Below are positions 32,736-38,917 of a stretch of 38,917 bases of DNA, one piece after another. Within the stretch, counting starts at the first letter, position 1. Each line of letters opens with the position of its first letter. The notes beneath the pieces were generated by a model. That model was not told where the DNA came from. It saw only the letters and a list, made by a program, of their open reading frames with translations, and ran no database searches. The stretch lies in the NCBI GenBank assembly GCA_014653725.1, contig JACWEC010000007.1:1-38917 (forward strand). The letters are read 5' to 3'. Made by a program: the position numbers and the translations under genes. The DNA is from Pelagibacterales bacterium SAG-MED32 (GTDB lineage: Bacteria; Pseudomonadota; Alphaproteobacteria; Pelagibacterales; AG-422-B15).

Positions 32736-33806
32736 TCACTTTTTCTTACTTGAGGACTTGAGTTGACCGCATGCAGCCATAATATCTTGCCCTCTTGTTT
32801 TTCTAACAGGGCTTGCATAACCTGCATTTTTAATGATGTCACTAAATTTCTTAATTTGCTCTTTATCAGAGCATTCATAGGGTGAATTAGGCCACGGGTT
32901 AAAGGGAATAAGATTAATTTTTGCTGGAATTCCTGAAATTAATTTAACCAGTTTACGTGCATCGGCCACGCCGTCATTGACCCCTTTGAGCATCACATAC
33001 TCGAACGTGATGCGTTTTGCATTTTTAGCTCTTGGATATTCTCTGCACGATTTTATTAATTCTTTTAAGGGAAACTTTTTGTTTATTGGTACAATCTCAT
33101 TGCGTAATTCATCGTTTGTTGCATGCAGTGAAATGGCAAGCCTTGAGTCTACCTCTTCTCCCCATTTCATTATTTCAGGGACTATTCCTGATGTACTCAG
33201 TGTTATTCTCTTCGTTGATAATTGAATTCCCTCCTTATCACCCATAATTTCTGCAGCTTGTTTGACATTATTATAATTATAGAGAGGTTCTCCCATGCCC
33301 ATGAAAACAACATTTGAAATCTTTCTTCCGTGTGTATTTGACCAATCAGATAATTCATCCTTAGCCACGAGTAATTGTGAAACAATTTCTTCACTGGTTA
33401 AATTACGGACTAACTTTTGTGTACCTGTATAACAAAATGTACAATTTAATGTACAGCCCACTTGTGATGACACACACAAGGTTCCTCGATTATCTTCAGG
33501 TATAAAAACTGTCTCTATAAGATTTCCATCGTGAAGTTTGAATAACCATTTTTGAGTTCCATCAATAGATTTTTCATGTGTTTGTATTGTCGGTCTTTTA
33601 ATTTTATAAAATTGAGGGAGTGATGATCTTAATTCTTTAGAGATCGAACTCATTTTTTCAAAATCAGTCTCGCCTTTATTATAAAGCCAGTGCCATATTT
33701 GCTTAGCGCGAAATTTATCTTTTGCTTCAATGAGTTCATTCGCGATCAAAGACTTATATATCTCTGATTGACTTAGTCCAATTAAGTCTGATTTTGCATC
33801 TGTCAT
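32736..33806 (-). CDS. rlmN: 23S rRNA (adenine2503-C2)-methyltransferase RlmN
   Basis: A 356-residue radical-SAM enzyme that methylates C2 of A2503 in 23S rRNA and A37 of some tRNAs. The cluster-binding motif is CxxxCxxC with C118, C122 and C125. GMGEPLYNY follows, and the methyl-carrying Cys pair includes C346 near the C-terminus (ACGQL). The N-terminal helical domain with [10 protein letters not shown] is also typical. Its length fits bacterial RlmN, not Cfr alone, and the chromosomal position after ialB is the usual alphaproteobacterial one, so a resistance role is not suggested. Confidence 0.96.
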   Translation of the reverse strand: MTDAKSDLIGLSQSEIYKSLIANELIEAKDKFRAKQIWHWLYNKGETDFEKMSSISKELRSSLPQFYKIKRPTIQTHEKSIDGTQKWLFKLHDGNLIETVFIPEDNRGTLCVSSQVGCTLNCTFCYTGTQKLVRNLTSEEIVSQLLVAKDELSDWSNTHGRKISNVVFMGMGEPLYNYNNVKQAAEIMGDKEGIQLSTKRITLSTSGIVPEIMKWGEEVDSRLAISLHATNDELRNEIVPINKKFPLKELIKSCREYPRAKNAKRITFEYVMLKGVNDGVADARKLVKLISGIPAKINLIPFNPWPNSPYECSDKEQIKKFSDIIKNAGYASPVRKTRGQDIMAACGQLKSSSKKK

Positions 33807-33812
33807 GATTGT

Positions 33813-34331
33813 TTATGAGCAGGCTTCGTCGATCGCTGCTAATGCTTTTGTAAATCCAATAAGTGAATATGTATCTGTTATTTTGGTTCCTCTGCTAGAG
33901 ATACTCTTTACTTTTACGCGTGCCCCGTTCTTCATATCTTTTATGAGTTTCTTATCATTTTCGCCGTCTGCCAGCCAGGCTCTTGATTCAACTGTGAAAA
34001 ATTTGTAGTTGCTGTTGTTGATGCTGACTTCAACCATACTTTTGGGCTTGAAAGTAAATCCAGTATCGACACTAGCTTCATGAGAGGTCCCATCATCCTG
34101 GAAATTTGTAATCATTAAAGCATGCTCGCCACGATTAAGGTCTGAGGGATTGGTCGCAATCGGTTTTGAAATGATGTAGCAAATTTTAGATGTTCCATCT
34201 TTAAATTCTTTTGCTTGCCATGCTCCACTTTTGCCAAAAGAGCCGAGATGAATTACATCCATAACTGCAAAAGCATTTATTGAACTCAGCAGTAATATTG
34301 ATAGAATAAGTTTGAAATTAATAAATTTCAT
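33813..34331 (-). CDS. Invasion-associated locus B (IalB) family periplasmic protein
   Basis: A 172-residue secreted protein with a signal peptide (cleavage near residue 22, AFA). The mature region carries the IalB-type pattern: GAWQAKEF, KICYIISKP, a central strand series and a C-terminal helix with a final Cys (DEACS). One Cys near residue 49 and that C-terminal Cys may pair. IalB was named in Bartonella invasion, but the family is common in free-living alphaproteobacteria, where its role is unknown; no pathogenic meaning should be read into it. It precedes rlmN by 6 bp on the same strand and is divergent from the oxidoreductase (30 bp between starts). Confidence 0.85.
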   Translation of the reverse strand: MKFINFKLILSILLLSSINAFAVMDVIHLGSFGKSGAWQAKEFKDGTSKICYIISKPIATNPSDLNRGEHALMITNFQDDGTSHEASVDTGFTFKPKSMVEVSINNSNYKFFTVESRAWLADGENDKKLIKDMKNGARVKVKSISSRGTKITDTYSLIGFTKALAAIDEACS

Positions 34332-34361
34332 AGCCTGTAATTTATATCGAGATTCATAATT

Positions 34362-35378
34362 ATGAAAGCAATTGTTTGTAAAGAATTCGGACCTCCAAGT
34401 TCATTGGTTTATGAGGATGTTGAAGTTCCTGAGCTAAAAAAAAGTCAAATACTCGTTAACGTGCATGCTGCTGGAGTCAATTTTCCAGATACCCTAATCA
34501 TACAAGATAAGTATCAAGTAAAACCACCTCTTCCTTTTTCACCAGGTGGTGAAATATCAGGAACCATTAGCGCAGTTGGTGAAAGCATCACAGATTGGAA
34601 AGTTGGTGATGAGGTTGTTGCCATGACAGGTTTTGGAGGCTTCAGAGAACAAGTGATTGTCAGTGCTGCTCAAATTTATAAAAAGCCAAGCAGTATGGAT
34701 TTTACTACGGCTTCTTGCTTTACATTAACTTATGGTACATCACAATACGCTTTAAAAAATCGTGGCCAACTCAAAGAAGGTGAAACGTTATTGGTTCTTG
34801 GGGCAGCTGGAGGTGTTGGTATATCAGCCGTTGAAATTGGTAAAGCGCTTGGCGCTAAAGTTGTTGCAGCTGCATCATCTGATGAAAAATTAGAAGTATG
34901 CAAACAGTATGGTGCAGATGAAGTAATTAATTATGGTGGTTATGATTTAACAGACCGTGAACAAGTTAAACAATTTAGAAGTGAAATCGCTAAAGCAACA
35001 GGTGGCAAAGGACCTGATGTTATCTATGATCCTGTTGGCGCTGATTTTACTGAACCTGCGTTAAGGAGTATTGCATGGAATGGACGTTTTTTAGTTATTG
35101 GTTGGGCAGCGGGCCATATACCTAAAATCCCTATGAATCTTTATTTGATAAAAGGATGCTCAGCTGTAGGAGTATTCTGGGGACAGTTTACAGCTTTAGA
35201 ACCACAAAATCATTTGGATAATATGAACCAACTGACGAGCTGGTATGAAGAAGGTAAATTAAAAGCACCTGTTACTCAGGTTCTCCCACTTGAAAGAGGA
35301 CAAGAAGCTCTTGAGACAATTCTTGCACGTAAAGCTACCGGGAAGATTGCTCTGACGACTTCTTTCTATCAGACCTAG
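34362..35378 (+). CDS. NADPH:quinone oxidoreductase, zinc-free MDR family
   Basis: A 338-residue medium-chain reductase. The N-terminal GroES-like domain contains AAGVNFPDTLI and PGGEISGTI but lacks the catalytic zinc ligands. The Rossmann domain has LGAAGGVGISAVEIGKALGAKVV, then DVIYDPVGAD. This places it with quinone oxidoreductase/crotonyl-CoA-reductase-like enzymes that use NADPH to reduce quinones or enoyl compounds; the substrate is not defined. It appears monocistronic, with a 111-bp gap before the beta-helix gene. Its start lies 30 bp from the divergent ialB-family gene. Confidence 0.9.
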   Translation: MKAIVCKEFGPPSSLVYEDVEVPELKKSQILVNVHAAGVNFPDTLIIQDKYQVKPPLPFSPGGEISGTISAVGESITDWKVGDEVVAMTGFGGFREQVIVSAAQIYKKPSSMDFTTASCFTLTYGTSQYALKNRGQLKEGETLLVLGAAGGVGISAVEIGKALGAKVVAAASSDEKLEVCKQYGADEVINYGGYDLTDREQVKQFRSEIAKATGGKGPDVIYDPVGADFTEPALRSIAWNGRFLVIGWAAGHIPKIPMNLYLIKGCSAVGVFWGQFTALEPQNHLDNMNQLTSWYEEGKLKAPVTQVLPLERGQEALETILARKATGKIALTTSFYQT

Positions 35379-35489
35379 TAATTTTTAATTATAAATTTTA
35401 TATTTTCATTAAACATAATTGTAATATTAGTTTTAATTTTTTGTAATATTTTCTTATTAAAATTGAAAGAATTTTTAAAGGAAATTTTT

Positions 35490-36908
35490 ATGAAAAATCA
35501 TCTCACGTCTTTTATCAGCGTATTTATATTTTTATCATTTACATCACTACCTGCATTTTCACATCAGACATTTTATGTTACCAACCCAAATGATAATCAG
35601 GGAGGATCATTGAGAGATGCACTTAATATGGCTTCAAAAAGTAACCACGGATCACGAATATATATTTCATTTAAAGATGATATAAAAATTTCTAAAACAC
35701 TTAATTACTCTGGTCAGTATCCAGTTGAAATTCATGGACTAGGTCAGACAGTGTTCACTGGCATTAACACGACATTAATTTCTTCCTCAAACGGTGCAGA
35801 TGTGTCAATTTCAAGATTAAATTTTAGAGGTCCAGGTGGATTTTCAATTGAAAATAGAGGAGATTTGAACTCTGATGGTGGAAAAGGAATTTTCATAGAC
35901 ATAAGAGATGATCAAACTGGCATGGTGAGTCTTAATTTAAATGAAGTAAAAGTTTCAGATGTTGCTAACCACGGTATCCATGTTTCTGATTGTAATTTAG
36001 CTGATAAATGTGGTGGCGGTGGCGGTGGAGCTGGAGAAGGATCTGATGCATCAATTACTCTAAATTTTAGTAATGTGGTAGTAGAAAATGTAGGTAATGG
36101 AAAATTTGACGCAGATGGTGTTAGAGTTGATGAGAGAGGAATAGGAAGTATATATTTCAATTCAGTGAATTCTTTGTATACAAAAGTTGGTGCTGATGGC
36201 GTGGAGTTAGATGAAGGTCAATCTGGAAGTGTTGTGGCGATTGTTAATAATTCTTCATTCACAGATAATGGAGCCTATTGTAATCCAGACTTACTAAAGC
36301 CCTATATGCCAAAGGTTGATGAAGCAGAGTTTAAAGATGGTGAAATGAAAGAGTCTGATATTCCAGGAAAAATTAATGGAACTCAAGATGATGGATGTTT
36401 TGAAAGAGAGGTTGATTTGTATGACTCCGGTTTTGTTGAAGAGTATGAATTTGGTATAGATTTAGATGATGGCTTTGATATTGATGAAGCTGGTCCTGGC
36501 TCCTTACGAGTAGATATGGTTGGCTCTATCATAAACAATAATCTGGATGAAGGTGTAGATTTTGATGAGGAAGACGCAGGTGGAATTAACGTTGCCTTTA
36601 TTTCATCAATTGCATCTGGGAACAATGATGATGGTTTCAAAAATTCAGAAGAAGGTGATGGTAGTATAAAAGGTCTCTTATTAAATGTTGTATCTGCAAA
36701 TAATGGTGGTAAAGGAGCAGTATTAGAAGAAGAGGACAGCGGATCATTAAATGTAGATGTAAAGGGCACGACTACAAAAGAAAATGATGATATGGATAAT
36801 ACTGGTCTCGAAATTGTACAGGATGGTGATGGCTCTGGTTTATTAACTATAATAAACTCGGATATATCTGATGGTATTGATGATGAAGGCGTTACTATTA
36901 GAAACTAA
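35490..36908 (+). CDS. Secreted acidic beta-helix-like repeat protein, function unknown
   Basis: A 472-residue exported protein. I start at ATG 35490, which has an AAAGGAA ribosome site (35477-35483) and gives a proper signal peptide (cleavage near LPAFS-HQ); a TTG 27 bases upstream would only add nine residues. The mature N-terminus (VTNPNDNQGGSLRDAL) resembles the opening of right-handed parallel beta-helix and CSLREA-type proteins. Then come coils with hydrophobic-x-hydrophobic strands, a Gly-rich loop (GGGGGGAGEG), two Cys-bearing loops, and a strongly acidic second half made of 27-residue repeats. Asp/Glu loops could bind calcium. It may be secreted or surface-exposed; no enzyme motif is evident. 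Its stop is 1 bp from the convergent pterin dehydratase stop. Confidence 0.75.
   Translation: MKNHLTSFISVFIFLSFTSLPAFSHQTFYVTNPNDNQGGSLRDALNMASKSNHGSRIYISFKDDIKISKTLNYSGQYPVEIHGLGQTVFTGINTTLISSSNGADVSISRLNFRGPGGFSIENRGDLNSDGGKGIFIDIRDDQTGMVSLNLNEVKVSDVANHGIHVSDCNLADKCGGGGGGAGEGSDASITLNFSNVVVENVGNGKFDADGVRVDERGIGSIYFNSVNSLYTKVGADGVELDEGQSGSVVAIVNNSSFTDNGAYCNPDLLKPYMPKVDEAEFKDGEMKESDIPGKINGTQDDGCFEREVDLYDSGFVEEYEFGIDLDDGFDIDEAGPGSLRVDMVGSIINNNLDEGVDFDEEDAGGINVAFISSIASGNNDDGFKNSEEGDGSIKGLLLNVVSANNGGKGAVLEEEDSGSLNVDVKGTTTKENDDMDNTGLEIVQDGDGSGLLTIINSDISDGIDDEGVTIRN
36465..36788 (+). repeat. Four in-register 81-bp (27-residue) coding repeats
   Basis: Units start at 36465, 36546, 36627 and 36708. 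The first three begin with Asp-(Asp/Glu)-Gly-(Phe/Val), the fourth with GKGAV. Each continues with an acidic loop, Gly-(Ser/Gly)-(Leu/Ile) and an alternating hydrophobic strand, and most end in Asn-Asn. A fifth, altered unit (TGLEIVQDGDGSG...) follows and similar ones occur earlier (DADGVRVDERGIGSI; ADGVELDEGQSGSV). The DNA itself has diverged, so the repeat is conserved at protein level. Confidence 0.8.
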
Positions 36909-36909
36909 T

Positions 36910-37209
36910 CTAGTTTCCGCTTTTAGATGTTGAATTCATTTTTTTAGCCAACTCAATATCTAAATTTGAAACGCCACCTATGTCATGTGTTGAGAGAACG
37001 ACCTCTACAGTACTGTAAACATTAAACCATTCAGGATGATGATCTTTCTTCTCAGCGTATATAGCCATAGCTGTCATCCAACCAAAGGCTTGAATAAAAT
37101 CTTTAAATTTAAATGTTTTAGTAATTGCATTACGACCTTTGACCATTTTCCAGCCTGATAAGCGTTTCAGTTTTTGTGTAACCTCTGTTTTTGTAAGTTT
37201 TTTAATCAT
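36910..37209 (-). CDS. Pterin-4a-carbinolamine dehydratase (PCD/PhhB family)
   Basis: A 99-residue protein of the PCD/DCoH fold. The active-site motif is KKDHHPEWFNVY (His-His-Pro-Glu), with SGWKMV near the N-terminus and a later THDIGGVS block. The family dehydrates 4a-hydroxytetrahydrobiopterin formed by aromatic amino-acid hydroxylases; in many bacteria lacking such hydroxylases it has been linked to molybdopterin or folate use. No phenylalanine hydroxylase is present in this window. The ATG overlaps the stop of the aldo/keto reductase gene (ATGA), so the two are translated together. Confidence 0.92.
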   Translation of the reverse strand: MIKKLTKTEVTQKLKRLSGWKMVKGRNAITKTFKFKDFIQAFGWMTAMAIYAEKKDHHPEWFNVYSTVEVVLSTHDIGGVSNLDIELAKKMNSTSKSGN

Positions 37210-38261
37210 GGTGATGGGTTGGGTATCTCCTTATGTACATTTCTGATTTCATTCATAATCTCTTTATTTAAATCGAGATGAATACTATCAATACAGGCTT
37301 TCAATTGCTCCATTGTCGTTGCGCCAATTATGGTAGATGTGACAAAAGGTTGTATGTCACAAAATCTGATAGCTAATTGTGAGGGATCCAGTTCATGTTT
37401 TTTTGCAATTTCAACATACATTTCAATCGCCTTCATAGTTTTTTCATTTTTGTATCTATACATTAGAGGACCGTCGCCAAACAAAGCCATTCTTGATCCT
37501 TGAGGCATCTGCCCGTTCAAATATTTTCCAGACAATGTTCCTTGAGCTAATGGTGAATAAGCAAGTAACCCTACTTGTTCATGAGCAGCAACTTCAGAAA
37601 GACCAATTTCGAAACCTCTGTTCACCAAATTATAAGCATTTTGTATGGACGCTACGCGAGGAAGGCCTTTGGCCTCAGCATGCTGAAGATACTTCATCGT
37701 ACCCCACGGCGTTTCATTGGAAAGACCAATTTCCCTAACTTTTCCTTGCTTCACCAGTTCACCGAGAGCTTCAAGGGTTTCATCAAGTGGAATAGAATCA
37801 GAGGTATCCATGTGCTTGTACTCAAGACGTCCTGAAAACGCACCAAAAGGCCTATCAGGCCAGTGCACTTGATAAAGATCAATATAATCGGTTTGTAGTC
37901 TTTTAAGACTGCCCTCAACGGCATAAAAAATTTGCTCTTTAGTCAGTCTTGGAATCTCTTCATTTTCTCTTAGCCACGACATTCCTGAGCGTCCTGCTAC
38001 CTTTGTTGCGAGAATAACTTTATCTCTATTCCCTCGTGCCTTAAACCATGAACCAATGTATTCCTCAGTCAGTCCCTGTGTCTTGGCTTTTGTGGGTACG
38101 GCGTAAATTTCTGCAGTGTCAATAAAGTTGACTTCATGAGCCAGGGAATAATCTAACTGGTCATGCGCATCAGCTTCGGTATTTTGCTCTCCCCAAGTCA
38201 TTGTGCCGAGACAAATGGAGCTTACATCTATATCGGATCGTCCTAATTTTCTAAATTCCAT
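37206..38261 (-). CDS. Aldo/keto reductase (Tas/YajO-like)
   Basis: A 351-residue NADPH-dependent (beta/alpha)8 reductase. The catalytic tetrad is complete: D48, Y53, K87 and H133 (LYQVHWPD). The phosphate/cofactor region lies in SPLAQGTLSGKY and TTIIGATT. Length and the TMTWGEQNTEADAHDQLD opening match the Tas branch of E. coli, a group with broad aldehyde or ketone activity and no firm physiological substrate. It lies in a minus-strand unit after the partial SDR (TAATG, one-base overlap) and before the pterin dehydratase. Confidence 0.92.
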   Translation of the reverse strand: MEFRKLGRSDIDVSSICLGTMTWGEQNTEADAHDQLDYSLAHEVNFIDTAEIYAVPTKAKTQGLTEEYIGSWFKARGNRDKVILATKVAGRSGMSWLRENEEIPRLTKEQIFYAVEGSLKRLQTDYIDLYQVHWPDRPFGAFSGRLEYKHMDTSDSIPLDETLEALGELVKQGKVREIGLSNETPWGTMKYLQHAEAKGLPRVASIQNAYNLVNRGFEIGLSEVAAHEQVGLLAYSPLAQGTLSGKYLNGQMPQGSRMALFGDGPLMYRYKNEKTMKAIEMYVEIAKKHELDPSQLAIRFCDIQPFVTSTIIGATTMEQLKACIDSIHLDLNKEIMNEIRNVHKEIPNPSP

Positions 38262-38917
38262 TAGCTTGACCTCTTTCGTTTAAGAATTTCACTCATAGAT
38301 AATGCCATATCACTTACTGTTTTCTCAATGGGAGTAGGCTCCCAATTAAATATAGAAACTGTTGGTGAAGTGTCGGTGCTATAGCTGCCTCTTTTAATAT
38401 TTTTTAATATCCCCTTCATTTCTCTATTAAATAATGCAAGGACTCTAAATATTAAAGTTGGAATAATTTTAGTAGATATTTTTGAAAATCCATTGTCTTT
38501 TGCAATTTTTGCAATTTTTGTTATGTGATAGTCTTTAGATGAAGTCGTCAGTATTCTTTTGCCGTCACTTTCATCAGATTTGAGAGCCTGTACATGTAAT
38601 TTTGCAGTGTCTCTTACATCAGATATATGCATATAAACATTTGGCAGAGCTGGAAACTTGCCCAGTATCATTTTTGCCATAAAATCTGCAGAGGCTCCCT
38701 GAGTATCATCACTTAATAGGGGCCCCATTACAAATCCCGGATGGATTGTTGTCATTCTCAATTCTTTATTCTCATCAGCATTAATAAAATTCCATGCGTC
38801 TTTTTCTGCAAGTGTTTTGCTTTTAGTGTAAGCGCCGACATCTTTTTGTGTATTCGTCCAGTCGTCGCCGCTACAAATTTTTTTATCATGGCCATAGGCT
38901 ATGGCGACAATTGAAGA
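38261..38917 (-). CDS. Atypical (extended) SDR, dihydroflavonol-reductase-like, 5' end cut by window edge
   Basis: The frame is open from the right edge to the stop at 38261, giving at least 218 residues. The start codon and the N-terminal Rossmann motif lie outside. Visible are SSIVAIAYG (strand with catalytic Ser), YTKSK (Tyr-x-x-x-Lys, GAYTKSKTLAEKDAW), TTIHPGFVMGP, and HISDVRDTAKLHVQAL, all typical of the dihydroflavonol-4-reductase/NAD-dependent epimerase branch. A shorter reading from TTG 38761 would cut through the catalytic region and is wrong. Members reduce varied carbonyls; the substrate is unknown. It shares a one-base overlap with the aldo/keto reductase start, so both belong to one operon. 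Confidence 0.85.
   Translation of the reverse strand, partial: SSIVAIAYGHDKKICSGDDWTNTQKDVGAYTKSKTLAEKDAWNFINADENKELRMTTIHPGFVMGPLLSDDTQGASADFMAKMILGKFPALPNVYMHISDVRDTAKLHVQALKSDESDGKRILTTSSKDYHITKIAKIAKDNGFSKISTKIIPTLIFRVLALFNREMKGILKNIKRGSYSTDTSPTVSIFNWEPTPIEKTVSDMALSMSEILKRKRSS

Noticed and set aside
33813-34331. Virulence role for the IalB-family protein
   Set aside because: The family is common in free-living marine alphaproteobacteria, and nothing else here suggests a host-associated lifestyle.
36383-36769. 128-codon antisense open frame with Ser/Pro-rich product
   Set aside because: It is the antisense of the Asp/Glu/Gly-rich repeats, whose codon bias keeps the opposite frame open.
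38261-38761. Complete gene starting at TTG 38761
   Set aside because: The frame is open upstream to the window edge and contains the SDR catalytic Tyr-x-x-x-Lys, so the gene is truncated by the edge.

Overview
The window is an AT-rich, tightly packed stretch of a Gram-negative chromosome. Gene content and gene order point to a marine, streamlined alphaproteobacterium. Supporting signs are a DUF3576 lipoprotein, ftsK-lolA opposite ubiH, rpe-purH near a small SDHAF4/DUF1674 gene, tsaD-gpsA-EVE opposite hemC-hemD, rlmN-ialB and yggT-folD. An HIMB59/AEGEAN-169-like or SAR11-neighbour lineage is my guess from the overall look, not something I could test. Both edges cut genes. The left edge also carries a 79-bp perfect inverted copy of the nearby porin gene, fused to a truncated lipoprotein gene. 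This looks like an amplification or assembly chimera, so the window probably begins at a contig end.

Layout. 1-2.8 kb: broken DUF3576 lipoprotein, a porin with a strong terminator, the PLP-homeostasis protein YggS and an L,D-transpeptidase-like protein. 2.8-9.7 kb: orphan OmpR-type regulator, glutamine-synthetase-family ligase, LolA, FtsK, a UbiH-type hydroxylase and a LON-domain protein. 9.7-13.3 kb: tRNA-Gly followed by an accessory block of two FkbM methyltransferases around an Atg22-like MFS transporter; the second FkbM is fused to a membrane domain. 13.3-23.3 kb: mostly core metabolism (PurH, Rpe, SDHAF4, a cytochrome c, a DUF985 cupin, acetyl-CoA synthetase, EVE protein, GpsA, TsaD, HemC, HemD).

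23.3-29.6 kb holds an envelope locus: a very large DUF1302 outer-membrane protein (interrupted by a one-base frameshift in an A7 tract), a DUF1329 periplasmic lipid-binding-fold protein, a Ycf48-like propeller and a short-chain dehydrogenase. DUF1302, DUF1329 and Ycf48 genes often occur together in proteobacteria, usually with an MMPL/RND pump. Here no pump is present and a dehydrogenase occupies the next position. This is the best candidate for an undescribed system in the window, probably handling a hydrophobic substrate at the outer membrane (inference).

29.6-38.9 kb: glutamine amidotransferase, YggT, FolD, ArgG, RlmN, IalB-family protein, quinone oxidoreductase, a secreted acidic protein with exact 27-residue repeats that looks like a beta-helix, a pterin dehydratase, an aldo/keto reductase and a partial atypical SDR. 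Several convergent gene pairs interlock their stop codons and leave no room for a terminator. Apart from short intergenic regions (the largest are about 220-260 bp) there is no gene-free stretch over 300 bp. I saw no insertion sequence, prophage, CRISPR array or rRNA.
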